In this document: positions 25,178 through 34,173 of the stretch, one piece after another
Layout of the letters: each line of letters starts with the position of its first letter
Position numbering within the stretch: the stretch's first letter is position 1
From: Methanomicrobiales archaeon HGW-Methanomicrobiales-2
GTDB taxonomy: Archaea; Halobacteriota; Methanomicrobia; Methanomicrobiales; Methanoculleaceae
Assembly (NCBI GenBank): GCA_002839645.1
Contig: PGYL01000005.1
Span: 1-64,000, forward strand
DNA length: 64,000 nt
Reading direction: 5' to 3'
Position numbers and translations under genes: made by a program
Notes under the pieces: model-generated
Databases searched by the model: none
The model's input: only the letters and a program-made list of their open reading frames with translations
Told to the model about the DNA's origin: nothing

Positions 25178-27577
25178 TCAGGGGTTTCGCCCGGACGACG
25201 GAACAATCCTGACGTTCATCTTCTCCGAGCCGATGATCAGGATACCCTCCCCCGGCTGGAAGTTGAGGAGGTCCTTCTCGCTCACCTCGAAGAACTTGGC
25301 GTTCTCCTGGGCCTGTTTCTTATTCTCCGAGCGCATGCAGAACTTTACGGCGATGTTCGCGAGAATCTCCTCGTTGAAATGGGCGATCAGCTGGGACGCA
25401 AGGATCAGCGAGACCCCGAACTTCCGCATCTCGGTGGCATATTTGTTCAGCACCGCCTTGATCGACGTCTTCGAGCCGCTCTTCTGGCTCACCAGGAGTT
25501 TCGCCTCGTCGACGATGACGAAGAGCCGGAACTTCTCCCGCTCGTCCCCTGCCCCGCGCGGGATCTCGCCCGTCGCCTGGAGGGTGTAGTAGATGCGCCG
25601 GAGGAAGAGGTCTGCAAAGAGGTAACGCAGGTTCTCCGGGAGGGCATTTAAGTTGATGTGGGTGATCCCGCCCGAGAGGATCGTGGGAAGCGAGATCTTC
25701 TCCTCCCCCGAGAAGAGTTTGTAGTCGAAGATGTCCTCGAGGTAGGCCGGGATCGCTTCGTCCTCGCAGCCCATGATCTCGCCCTCGATGTCGTCGAAGT
25801 CGAGCACCCGTGTCCAGGTGTCGGTGTTTCCCGTGATCCCCGAGATCCGGTAGCAGTCCTTGATGATGTTCTTGATCTTTCTGCGCTGCTGGATGCCGAG
25901 CGTCGGGAAGTTGATGGAGATGGCATCGACGAAGTCCGAGGTGGCCCGGAGCGGGGTTATCTCGTCGATGGAGGAGTCGAGTTCCAGCGGGTTGAAGTAG
26001 TACTGCCCGCCCTCACGGATCTTGTAGGACCGGATATCGCCGCTGCTCGCGGCCATGTCCCCGTGGAAGTCGATCAGGACGACCGGGAGCCCCTGTCCTG
26101 CGAGATCCGAGGCGATGCACCGGATTGTCTCGGTCTTGCCGGCACCCGAGCCACCGAGGATGATCATATGGCCGTTGTTGAGCTGTCCCGGCGACCAGTT
26201 GACCCGCCGCCCATCCGGGGCGTGGCCGAGGAATATGTCGAGTCCGCCGGCGCGGGGAACGACTGGTGGAATGCGACTGGCCGCAAGGGCAGGAGCATGA
26301 GCACCGTCAGGCGCGAGTGACGACAAAACCGGGGTTCGAGAAGCCGTCAGGCTTCGGGGAACAGAATTTGCGGCGGCCCGACGGGCCGCGGGCGGCGGCA
26401 CGGACGGGATCGGCTCCTTCTCCTCTTCCTCCTCTTCCTCATCGTCGGCAAAGAGGGGCTCGTCCCACTCGTCCTCCTCCACCCCCTCCTCGGCCTGGGG
26501 CTCGGGCGCTATGGCCGCGCTCTCATCGAGGACGATGGGTGACTCTTCACGGGGGAGGAGGGGCTCCTCCGCTGCCGGGGCCGGGGCAGGCCGCTCGATG
26601 ACGATCTTCGCGGCAACGTCGGCCATCAGCGCCCGCCCGAGGTCGCGGAGGCGCATATCGTAGAGGTTGCGATCCTTGACGATGAACCGGGCGAGGTCGA
26701 CCCCATCGTCCTGAGGCACCTGCTCAAGGACGTAGATCGCGTCGTTGAGCACGGAGAGTATCCGTGTCAGTTCGCGGCGGTGGGCCGGTGATGCCCGGAT
26801 ACGGTCGTAGTCCTCACCGCAGGCGAGGTACCGGAGAACGGTGAACGTCGAGTAGAACGATTCAAGGAGCATATCGTAGTGCTCCCTGACCTCGGGGTCA
26901 ATCCTCTCGAGCATCCCCTTGAGGATGTAGGCGAACTCCGGCGGAAAGGTGTAGACAACGCCGTCGGCCCTGGACCCGTCAAGGTCGTAGGCGTAGGCGA
27001 GGACGGCGCACCCGGCGGCCTTGAGCCGGGCGGCGAACCGCTCGCACTCGGTAAAGAGACTCGGACTGTTGTTGAGGAGGAAACTGACGAACGTCTCTTC
27101 GGTGCGGGGGAGCGTGGAGGGGAAGGTCTTGTTGACAAAAGACCCTTTGACGGTCCCGGCGAGGAGGGCCGGGACGACCTCGTGGATCTCGCGTGCCAGT
27201 CCGCCAATATCCAGCGCCTGAAGCCGTGCCTCCATCAGCGGCCGGGAGATTGCTTCTCCGGCGGAGGTCGCCGTTATCACCGTCGTGCCGTGCCAGGAGG
27301 TGGACTCGATGAGGTCGACCTGCCTGAGGGCAAAGAGCGGCCCCGACGTATAGGCGTAACAACTCTGTTCGACCACGCCCTCCCCTTCTCCCCGGGATGA
27401 CGAGCTGTTCTGGGCAATGTAGATGTAGAGGAGCGTCTCGATGATGTCACGGGCCTCCTGCAGCCGGAAGTCCCGCAGGTATTCGATGACGGCGGGAGGG
27501 AACGACTCCACCAGGGTCGGGATCTCGGCATCTGCATAGCCCATCGCTTCGAGTGCTTCAGTAAGGTCTGTTGACAC
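25178..27577 (-). CDS. HerA/VirB4-like P-loop ATPase with long N-terminal domain
   Basis: With the GTG at 27577 (GGTGAA five bases upstream) the protein has 799 residues. Residues 1-345 are an unrecognised, mostly helical domain, then comes a very acidic linker (about 365-387, with runs of Glu) and a Pro/Ala-rich spacer. From about 445 there is a DUF87/HerA-type ATPase: LDIFLGHAPDGRRV, Walker A GGSGAGKT at 475-482, DFHGD, Walker B LFVIVDEAKLL, and a C-terminal ASQLIAHFNEEILANIAVKF block. Such hexameric ATPases move DNA in repair, conjugation or defence. It is the first gene of the operon with LigD-PE and the zinc finger. Confidence 0.85.
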   Translation of the reverse strand: MSTDLTEALEAMGYADAEIPTLVESFPPAVIEYLRDFRLQEARDIIETLLYIYIAQNSSSSRGEGEGVVEQSCYAYTSGPLFALRQVDLIESTSWHGTTVITATSAGEAISRPLMEARLQALDIGGLAREIHEVVPALLAGTVKGSFVNKTFPSTLPRTEETFVSFLLNNSPSLFTECERFAARLKAAGCAVLAYAYDLDGSRADGVVYTFPPEFAYILKGMLERIDPEVREHYDMLLESFYSTFTVLRYLACGEDYDRIRASPAHRRELTRILSVLNDAIYVLEQVPQDDGVDLARFIVKDRNLYDMRLRDLGRALMADVAAKIVIERPAPAPAAEEPLLPREESPIVLDESAAIAPEPQAEEGVEEDEWDEPLFADDEEEEEEEKEPIPSVPPPAARRAAANSVPRSLTASRTPVLSSLAPDGAHAPALAASRIPPVVPRAGGLDIFLGHAPDGRRVNWSPGQLNNGHMIILGGSGAGKTETIRCIASDLAGQGLPVVLIDFHGDMAASSGDIRSYKIREGGQYYFNPLELDSSIDEITPLRATSDFVDAISINFPTLGIQQRRKIKNIIKDCYRISGITGNTDTWTRVLDFDDIEGEIMGCEDEAIPAYLEDIFDYKLFSGEEKISLPTILSGGITHINLNALPENLRYLFADLFLRRIYYTLQATGEIPRGAGDEREKFRLFVIVDEAKLLVSQKSGSKTSIKAVLNKYATEMRKFGVSLILASQLIAHFNEEILANIAVKFCMRSENKKQAQENAKFFEVSEKDLLNFQPGEGILIIGSEKMNVRIVPSSGRNP

Positions 27578-27982
27578 GGATTCACCAGCGGATGCGTTTT
27601 CGTGGCGCCGGGGTCTTCCGGGCAGGTGGCGACACGACACGCTGCACGGTTCCGCTTCACGCGATGCGGGCCTGCGGGCAGCCGCAAGGGTGAAGCAGGC
27701 AATTGAAGTAGTTTTGCTCTACGACCTATTAAACATAGGTTGTTTGGAAAAAATCGGCCGCATCCGGCAGAATGCTCCCGTACCGGGGGTAGGCCTCCAC
27801 CTCACCCCTGCGCGAGAAATCGCCGGTTCCATGCTCAACCGGCCCGTGGCGCCCTATCCCCCACGAAGTTGCTCCCTTCACCCCAAATCCCCGGAACATC
27901 CGCCAGAATCGACGGATAATTCACATGCTGATATTTTTATATAATTAAAGATATAAATATAGGTAGTTGAGGTGGACGCTCC
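27578..27982. promoter_or_regulatory. Divergent promoter region
   Basis: This 405-bp region separates the ATPase operon from the second histidine kinase. On the plus strand TTTTTATATAATTA (27934-27947) and GATATAAATATA (27950-27961) are TATA boxes for the kinase, with GAGGTGG before its GTG. On the minus strand GTTTAATAGG near 27727-27736 could serve the ATPase operon. It lies inside a CCTAT/ATAGG inverted repeat (27725-27739). No gene is seen. Confidence 0.55.
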
Positions 27983-29419
27983 GTGACTACCCTTACCGAA
28001 AACCAGCGAGTGGCCATCATCATGGTCCTCCTCGCGGTATCCATCTTCCTGACCTACTACTTCCACGCCATCCTGATGCTTGGGACCGTCTTCTCGCACT
28101 TCTTCTACGTCCCGATCATCCTGACCGCGCTCTGGTGGGAGAAGCGGAGCGTCCTGGTCGCCATCTTCCTCGGCGGGCTCGTCGTCGTCAGCAGCCTCCT
28201 GTACAGGCCGGAGATCCTGACGCTGAACGATTACGGGCGCGCCCTGATGTTCGTCGTCATCGCCTTCGTTGTCGCCTCCCTCTCCGAGCAACTCAAAGGA
28301 CGGGAGCAGGAGGTGAAGAAACAGAGGGATCTCGCGCAGCGCTACCTCGACGTGGCGGGCGTCCTCTTCGTTGTCATCAACGCCGACCATACCATCCGGC
28401 TCATCAACCGCCACGGCTGCGAGTTGCTCGGCTACCGGGAGGAGGAACTTGTCGGGAAGGACTGGTTTACAACGGTCATCCCCAAAGCATCCAGAGAGGC
28501 GCGGCGGCAGATCTTCGACGCCGCGATCGCGAGCGGCAGCGCCTTCCACGGCCGACGGGAGAACCCGGTCGTCACACGGAACGGGGACGAACTGATCCTC
28601 GCGTGGCAGGATACGATCCTTACCGGCGATGACGGTCGCCCGGTCGGACTGGTCGGTTCGGGTTCGGATATCACCGACCGGATACGGGCGGAGGAAGCGC
28701 TGCGGGCGGCCCACAACGAGGCAAACCTCTACCTCGACATCATGGCGCACGATATCAACAACGCCAACGCCGTCGCTCTCGGCTATGCCGACCTGCTGGT
28801 CGAGGCGCTGGAGGGGAAGGAGAGGGAGATGATCCGGAAACTCAGGAGCGGTGTCGGCCGGAGCATCGAGATCATCCAGAACGTCTCGACGATCCGGCGG
28901 CTGCATTCCTCTGAGACGGCGACAAGACCTATCGACCTCGACGCCGTCATCAGGGCCGAGCTCGCCCACTACCCCGATGCCGGGATCGTCTACGAGGGAA
29001 AATCGGTCCGCGTCAGGGCCGACGACCTCCTCCCGGAGGTCTTCACGAACCTCATCGGCAACAGCATCAAGTTCGGGGACCCCGAGGTCGGGGTCAGGGT
29101 CCGTGTCGAGGAGGGGGACGGGACGGTCGAGGTCTCGGTCGAGGATACCGGGCCGGGGGTGCCCGATGCGGTCAAACCCACCCTCTTCACCCGCTTCGTG
29201 CGGGGGACGACCGCCCGGAGCGGGAAAGGGCTCGGCCTCTACATCACGAGGATGCTCATCACGCGCTACGGCGGGAGCATCAGGGTCGAGGACCGGGTGC
29301 CGGGGCATCCCGAATGCGGCGCGGTGTTCCGGTTCACCCTCCTCCGGTCCGACCTGCCGCGGGAGCCGCCGGTATCTCCTGCACCAACGACCGGCAGGGT
29401 GATCAGCGCCAGACCCTGA
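27983..29419 (+). CDS. Membrane-anchored PAS histidine kinase
   Basis: The 478-residue kinase starts at a GTG after GAGGTGG. About three transmembrane helices occupy residues 9-100, followed by a coiled coil, one PAS domain (about 118-232), phosphoacceptor His256 in DIMAHDINN, and HATPase_c with LIGNSIKFG, DTGPGVP and GKGLGLYI. The kinase core (from EANLYLDI to the RVEDRVPGHPE tail) is nearly the same as that of the large kinase at 3625-7194, suggesting a shared downstream partner. No response regulator is adjacent. It overlaps the convergent DUF2124 gene by 17 bp. Confidence 0.92.
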   Translation: MTTLTENQRVAIIMVLLAVSIFLTYYFHAILMLGTVFSHFFYVPIILTALWWEKRSVLVAIFLGGLVVVSSLLYRPEILTLNDYGRALMFVVIAFVVASLSEQLKGREQEVKKQRDLAQRYLDVAGVLFVVINADHTIRLINRHGCELLGYREEELVGKDWFTTVIPKASREARRQIFDAAIASGSAFHGRRENPVVTRNGDELILAWQDTILTGDDGRPVGLVGSGSDITDRIRAEEALRAAHNEANLYLDIMAHDINNANAVALGYADLLVEALEGKEREMIRKLRSGVGRSIEIIQNVSTIRRLHSSETATRPIDLDAVIRAELAHYPDAGIVYEGKSVRVRADDLLPEVFTNLIGNSIKFGDPEVGVRVRVEEGDGTVEVSVEDTGPGVPDAVKPTLFTRFVRGTTARSGKGLGLYITRMLITRYGGSIRVEDRVPGHPECGAVFRFTLLRSDLPREPPVSPAPTTGRVISARP

Positions 29420-29885
29420 CCGGGTCGATGGAGGCGTCGATGATCAGGTCGAAGTCAAAGGCCTCGAGCCAGCCTGCCTTCTGAAACATCTGCATGAAGC
29501 AGATACCGACGACCTTCGCCCCGGCGTGGGCGCCGACGACCGCCTGCATCGTCTCTTTCGTGACCGGGACGCCCGACATCGCAAGCCCGCCCATCAGGAC
29601 GATCACCTTCGGGTCGACGCGGACCGCGTCACCGGAGACCTGCATGCCGACACCCCCGACCGGGCGGATCGCCTTTGCTGCCGCCTCGTCCGCGTAGGGC
29701 ACATAGACCTGCTCGACGGGGAGGTCACGGACGGCGAACCCCAGGAGTTCGATGAAGGGGGTGCAGGTGCCGGGGCAGCCGTAGTAGACGATCTGGTCGC
29801 CCGCACCGAGCCCGGTCTCCTTGAGGTATGCCTTGAACGGCCGGAGGATGCCGGGGACGCCGGAGAGTTGCTCTTTTAGTTCCAT
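29403..29885 (-). CDS. DUF2124 family protein
   Basis: This 160-residue protein matches the methanogen-restricted DUF2124 family as I recall it. Visible features are an alternating strand/helix pattern, YYGCPGTCTPFIE with two cysteines, IVLMGGLAMSGVPVTKE and KVVGICFMQMFQ near the end. The fold looks Rossmann-like. Its role is unknown. The gene converges on the histidine kinase. Confidence 0.75.
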   Translation of the reverse strand: MELKEQLSGVPGILRPFKAYLKETGLGAGDQIVYYGCPGTCTPFIELLGFAVRDLPVEQVYVPYADEAAAKAIRPVGGVGMQVSGDAVRVDPKVIVLMGGLAMSGVPVTKETMQAVVGAHAGAKVVGICFMQMFQKAGWLEAFDFDLIIDASIDPVRVWR

Positions 29886-30032
29886 AAAGGTCTGGTCGTC
29901 GCCGGGGCATATACCGGTTCTGGATGGGGCAGGACGGGCACAGCCCCTATCGGTTATGCCCGGGCGGGAAGGAATGCGGTTCGCCCGGTACGCAGAGACG
30001 GCCGCCGGCCGGACCCTGCCGATACGCCCGGA

Positions 30033-30380
30033 TCAGAGCACCCCGCACCCGGAGAGGTGGTAGAGCCTGCGGACCTGTTCGGCGGCCTCCACCGATACCG
30101 CACCCTGGATGCGGACGAGGATGGTCTCGATATCCTCTTCGGGCATGCACCTGAGGTCCTCCCGGCCGGAGACGATCTGATCGGTCAGGTAACCCCAGTC
30201 CTCGTCCGAGAGGCGGCCGACCCGCTCCGCAAAATCCTCCTCGTCCGCGGCAATGTGGTTTGAGACCGGCGGCAGGATCGAGTGGAACTCGTGCCCCGAC
30301 TCGGGGCAGAGGATACCGCTGTACTCGGGGGCCAGTTTCCGCAGGATAGCAAAGTCTTTCTCGTCAAGTTCGCGTGCCAT
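30033..30380 (-). CDS. Conserved hypothetical protein
   Basis: The protein has 115 residues (119 if the in-frame GTG at 30392 is used). It is acidic and mostly helical, with Cys in GILCPESGHEFHS, DLRCMPE and a C-terminal SGCGVL. I do not recognise it. It sits between DUF2124 and a tautomerase on the same strand, with 147-bp and 65-bp gaps on either side, so a loose operon is possible. Confidence 0.6.
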   Translation of the reverse strand: MARELDEKDFAILRKLAPEYSGILCPESGHEFHSILPPVSNHIAADEEDFAERVGRLSDEDWGYLTDQIVSGREDLRCMPEEDIETILVRIQGAVSVEAAEQVRRLYHLSGCGVL

Positions 30381-30445
30381 GATTCCTTTCACTCCCGGGG
30401 GTATGAGGCTTTGTCGGGCTAAAAAAATGTTCGCCCGGTGCGGGA

Positions 30446-30631
30446 CTACGACTCCGAGAGGAGTTTTCCCGCCCGTGCAATGTTCTCGGTCTTGAGTTCC
30501 TCGAAGAAGAGGGTAACCACTGCCGGATCGACGCCGAACGTCCTTGTGATCGCGGCGGTGATCTCATCGGCGAGCATCCGTTTCTGCTCAAGTGTCCGTC
30601 CCTCTGCCATACGAATGGTTACTACCGGCAT
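30446..30631 (-). CDS. 4-oxalocrotonate tautomerase family protein
   Basis: The protein is 61 residues, the normal monomer size for 4-OT enzymes, which assemble into hexamers. The mature N-terminus would be Pro1 (M-PVVTIRMAEGRT), the catalytic base, and the helix LEQKRMLADEITAAI is typical. The reaction is probably keto-enol tautomerisation of an unknown 2-oxo acid. The usual Arg11 region reads EGRTLEQK. Confidence 0.88.
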   Translation of the reverse strand: MPVVTIRMAEGRTLEQKRMLADEITAAITRTFGVDPAVVTLFFEELKTENIARAGKLLSES

Positions 30632-30664
30632 GATTCCTCAGAAGAGTGTGGGACGGGGCGGTAT

Positions 30665-31594
30665 TTATCGTTGCGGGGGCCCGTTGGGGCAGGCGGTCAG
30701 GAGCCCTGTTCCGTCACCCGGCATACCCCCCGCGATCGTGAGGTCCACGATATCCCGGACCACCTGCCTGAAGGACTCCCGCATCTCCGGCGGCACCCGC
30801 TGCCGGCCCCCGTCCGTGATCCGGACGGCCGCGCCATCGATCTCCCGCTCAAGTATGGATACCGGTGTCTGCCGGGTGCCGTTGTCTCCGGAGACGCACC
30901 GGAGGAGAAGCGCCTCGGATCCGGGCCGGGATTGGGCCCCCGCCACGTGCGCGTGCAGGTCCGCGATGTCGTCGGCTATCTGCATCGCCTTCCCGGCCGA
31001 GAGACCGTAGTTCGCGAACGCGGCGACGACCGTTTCCTCCTCTCCCGCCGCCATGGCACCCCAGGCGGCCGCAAGCGAGAAGAGACGCCCGGTCTTTCGT
31101 CCGACGATCGCATCGTAGAGCTCGGCCGCCGGGAGCTCCGGCCCCCCGAGCATCTCCCAGGCCACGCCCCGGGCCATGCTCTGCTGGGCCGACGCGAGCA
31201 TCGTCACGTATCCGGCGCCGTAGGGGGCGGCGAGCGCGTAGGGGAGGGCGAGGATGCCGACGGCGTCCAGGATCGCCCGTCCATCTCCCCGGGTGAGGTG
31301 GAGGGAAGGAGCTCCTCGCCGGACAGTATCCCCGTCCAGCATGTCGTCGAGGATGAGGCTTGCGGCGTGGGCGAGTTCGACGGCACAGGCGAGGTCGAGC
31401 GCCTGGCTGGTAAGCGCCGTCGTCCGGGCGAGGCAGGTATGAACGCGGAGAAGAAGTCCGGCCCGCATCCGCTTTCCCCTGACGAGAAGCGGGAGAACAC
31501 CGGGGTCGATTGCATCCTCACCGCCTGTCACCTCCTCGATCCGCCGGTTGACGGCAGGCCTGATTCTCTCCAGGAAATCGCAGAACGGTATCAT
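30665..31594 (-). CDS. Polyprenyl diphosphate synthase
   Basis: The 309-residue trans-prenyltransferase has both aspartate-rich motifs: FARM LDDMLDGD, with GKRMRAG upstream for diphosphate binding, and SARM IADDIADLH. It condenses isopentenyl diphosphate with an allylic diphosphate. Product length cannot be read reliably from sequence. The residues before FARM (HAASLI) are small, which would allow long chains. It could serve lipid or quinone-like side-chain synthesis. It is divergent from the phosphotransferase at 31665. Confidence 0.88.
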   Translation of the reverse strand: MIPFCDFLERIRPAVNRRIEEVTGGEDAIDPGVLPLLVRGKRMRAGLLLRVHTCLARTTALTSQALDLACAVELAHAASLILDDMLDGDTVRRGAPSLHLTRGDGRAILDAVGILALPYALAAPYGAGYVTMLASAQQSMARGVAWEMLGGPELPAAELYDAIVGRKTGRLFSLAAAWGAMAAGEEETVVAAFANYGLSAGKAMQIADDIADLHAHVAGAQSRPGSEALLLRCVSGDNGTRQTPVSILEREIDGAAVRITDGGRQRVPPEMRESFRQVVRDIVDLTIAGGMPGDGTGLLTACPNGPPQR

Positions 31595-31664
31595 GGCTCA
31601 TCACCCACGGGATCGCCGGTGCATCCCGTTAAGACGCCCGGGCGGTAAAAAAGGTGTGGGTCTG

Positions 31665-32657
31665 GTGCCATGGGTATCTTCATTGCCCTGCGGGGCTCTG
31701 GGGTCTCCCGGGGGGTTAGAGCAGTTGGCCGAGAGAGAGGCAGGATGCCTGGAGGCCGGCGATGCGTTCAGGGACTGGCTCGTGGGCGTCCTTGCCGATC
31801 GGCTGCCGGCGATGGACGGCGAGGTCCGGGTTTACCGGCTGGAGCCTGCATCGCACGTCGTCTGCCGGTACGAGTTTGCCGGCACCGCAATCAGCGTCGT
31901 CGGGAAGTTCTTCGGTGCGCCGACAGGTGCGAAGACCCGCTACAACGCGGATGCGGCGATGGAGAACGAGTTCCGCCGGCTCCGCCGCGTATCAGGCTGG
32001 ATCCGGGTCCCCCACGCGCTTGCGGCGAACAGCCGGTTTCATTCGGTCCTCGTGACCGAGTACGTCCCCGGCCCAACCATACGGGAACTTCTCGCGGCAG
32101 GGGCGCCCCTCTACGAACCCCTGACCGGGGTCGCTCACCTGCTCCGGCGGCTCCACGACGGCACGCGGACCTCCTGCGACCGGGAGCGCGACTTCGCCTA
32201 CTTCCACGCGGTGCTCGACCAGAACGGCCTTCCAGCCCCACAGAGGGAGCGGTTCAACCGTCTGCTCGGGGCATGGTGGCACAGCCCGCGAATTGGCCCC
32301 GACGTCGGGTGCATGGTGCACGGCGACGCCACGCCCGGCAACTACCTCTTCGACGGCAGCACCTGTGCGATCGACTTCGAGGGGGCCCGGGACCATGCTC
32401 ACCCGGTCCGCGACCCCGGCATCCTTGCGGCGGAGATCAAGGCATCGGGCGGGAGCAGCGCGAGGGCCGAAGACTGCATCGGTCACCTGCTCTGGCACTA
32501 CAGCCGGAGCGAAGAAGAGTTCCGGCGTCATACCGCCGTCCTCCCTTTCTTCATGGCGCTTGGATACCTCAGGATTGCCCGGCTGCCCTGGCGGGCGGCG
32601 GAACGCGACTGGCTGCTATCGGAGGCGGAGGCGTGTCTTGCCGCGATCCACCGGTAG
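31665..32657 (+). CDS. APH-family phosphotransferase
   Basis: The 330-residue kinase-like protein has a C-terminal catalytic loop MVHGDATPGNYLF and the metal-binding AIDFEGARDH, as in aminoglycoside/choline/homoserine kinase-type phosphotransferases. FHSVLVTEYVPGPT is the hinge. The GTG at 31665 is chosen because AAGGTG is eight bases upstream. The small molecule phosphorylated is unknown. The 3' end overlaps the HAD hydrolase gene by 25 bp, so a phosphorylating and a dephosphorylating enzyme are coupled. Confidence 0.82.
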   Translation: MPWVSSLPCGALGSPGGLEQLAEREAGCLEAGDAFRDWLVGVLADRLPAMDGEVRVYRLEPASHVVCRYEFAGTAISVVGKFFGAPTGAKTRYNADAAMENEFRRLRRVSGWIRVPHALAANSRFHSVLVTEYVPGPTIRELLAAGAPLYEPLTGVAHLLRRLHDGTRTSCDRERDFAYFHAVLDQNGLPAPQRERFNRLLGAWWHSPRIGPDVGCMVHGDATPGNYLFDGSTCAIDFEGARDHAHPVRDPGILAAEIKASGGSSARAEDCIGHLLWHYSRSEEEFRRHTAVLPFFMALGYLRIARLPWRAAERDWLLSEAEACLAAIHR

Positions 32658-33292
32658 GGGTTCTCTTCGACTGCTACGGGATGCTCATCGATGTCCTGAC
32701 CGACGAGCACGATATCGAGACCTACCGGTGCCTCTCGCGGTGGCTCCTCTACCAGGGGGTCATGATCGCGCCCGAACGCCTGCGGGCGTGCTACGTGAGC
32801 CGGGTACGGGAAGCGGCCCACCGGACCGGAGAGCGCTATCCGGAGGTCCGGGTCGAGGAGGTCTTTGCCGGCATCTGTGCCGAACATCGTGTATGGGAGA
32901 TCGATACGGAGCGGCTCGGCGTAGAGACCGCCCGGGCATTCCGGGCCGCGTCGCTCCGGCGTCTCGGCGTCATCGAGAAGAGCCAAAGACTGCTCGACCT
33001 CTTTTCCACAGAGAAGACCGGGGTCGTCTCGAACGGGCAGCGGGTCTTCTCGGAGCGGGAGATGCAGGCGCTCGGACTCTACGATCGTTTTGACTTCGTC
33101 ATCTTCTCCTCAGACCCTGGCTACCAGAAGCCGGACCCGCGGATCTATGCAGCGGCTCTCGAGAGGATGGGCCTTTCGGCCCCCGACGTCCTCTTTATCG
33201 GGGACAATTTCGAGAACGACGTCGCCGCCCCCCGGGGGCTCGGGATGCGGGCGCTGCACGTAGAGGAGGCGTGGAGGCGCTATGGGGTCTGA
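32633..33292 (+). CDS. HAD-superfamily hydrolase
   Basis: The 219-residue protein starts at a GTG preceded by GGAGGCGGAGGC within the end of the phosphotransferase gene. HAD motif I is VLFDCYGMLID, motif II TGVVSNGQ, motif III Lys in GYQKPDPRIY and motif IV FIGDNFENDVAAPRGLG. A helical cap lies between motifs I and II, as in 2-haloacid dehalogenase/phosphoglycolate phosphatase-like enzymes. It is probably a small-molecule phosphatase. Confidence 0.87.
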   Translation: MSCRDPPVGVLFDCYGMLIDVLTDEHDIETYRCLSRWLLYQGVMIAPERLRACYVSRVREAAHRTGERYPEVRVEEVFAGICAEHRVWEIDTERLGVETARAFRAASLRRLGVIEKSQRLLDLFSTEKTGVVSNGQRVFSEREMQALGLYDRFDFVIFSSDPGYQKPDPRIYAAALERMGLSAPDVLFIGDNFENDVAAPRGLGMRALHVEEAWRRYGV

Positions 33293-33306
33293 GGACAGCA
33301 TATCCT

Positions 33307-34131
33307 CTAGGACAACTGTGCCTGGATATGCTGCACCGTCTCGGGGTACTGCCCCCCAAGTCGGCTTTTTTCGAGGTTCTCTCTCACGATCCACCGGATA
33401 TCCGGATCGTCGAGGGTTGCGAGCTGCCGCAGGTACTCAAAACCGATCCCGGGGAGAACGGCGATGACCAGGCTGAGCGTGTAGCCGAGCGCCTCCCGAA
33501 GCGCGAGGAAAGCCTCGGACTTCCTCTCATCTGCGGTATAGACACGGATCAGGGTCTTTCGGTGGAGCCTGAGCGCGGTCTCTGCAATCTCCGGCTCTGT
33601 CAGCAGGTCCGGTTCGGCAATCCCCGCAACCGCGGCCCGCATGGTGAGCCAGGACCCTCCCTGCACCCATTCTTCCAGCTCCGGAACCGCCAGATCCCCC
33701 TGCCGGGAGAGGAGGTCCCGCACCGCCATCGCCACCGCCTCCCGGGTCCGTCGCCGCGGGTCGACCGACGCCTCCGCAAGGTGCGTGAGCGCCTCCTCAA
33801 CGCATTCGGGGAACACGGACCCGATCGCCCCGATGCCCCGAACACCGCAGAACGGGAGGAACTCATGTGGATCGTCCGTCGGTGCATCCTCCGGGGAGGT
33901 ATGGGCGAGCTCGACGCAGAGGTTCCACAGGGCCCGGTGATCGTCGGTATCGGCAACCGCGAACGCCCGCACGGTCCCGGCAAACGCTCCCGCGAGTTCC
34001 AGGTTTTCCCGGGGTCCCGGCAGGCTGCTTCCTGCGACCAGGTAGGCGAGAAGATCTCCAGCGCTCCCGCTCGCGAGGAAACTCGTGAGCAGCCGGGCAA
34101 TCTCCTTGATATAGGTCTCTTTGCGGGTCAT
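33307..34131 (-). CDS. Helical-repeat (HEAT-like) protein
   Basis: The 274-residue protein is almost entirely predicted helix, with degenerate repeats of about 35-40 residues: for example VEEALTHLAEASVDPRRRTREAVAMAV and LEEWVQGGSWLTMRAAVAGIAEP, and DDPDIRWIVRENLEKS near the end. The pattern resembles HEAT or DNA-alkylation-repair-type (ALK) repeats, and RWIVRENL is reminiscent of the latter. It sits 42 bp downstream of the GTPase gene on the same strand. Protein-binding scaffold is the safest reading. Confidence 0.65.
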   Translation of the reverse strand: MTRKETYIKEIARLLTSFLASGSAGDLLAYLVAGSSLPGPRENLELAGAFAGTVRAFAVADTDDHRALWNLCVELAHTSPEDAPTDDPHEFLPFCGVRGIGAIGSVFPECVEEALTHLAEASVDPRRRTREAVAMAVRDLLSRQGDLAVPELEEWVQGGSWLTMRAAVAGIAEPDLLTEPEIAETALRLHRKTLIRVYTADERKSEAFLALREALGYTLSLVIAVLPGIGFEYLRQLATLDDPDIRWIVRENLEKSRLGGQYPETVQHIQAQLS

Positions 34132-34173
34132 TGTCTGCAGAAAAGAACGACTTGCAGGCAGTAAAAAGGATCG

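Noticed and set aside
31670-32632. Long N-terminal extension of the HAD hydrolase (fusion protein)
   Set aside because: The upstream 321 codons are an out-of-frame reading of the phosphotransferase gene. The GTG at 32633 has a good ribosome binding site and gives a normal HAD length.
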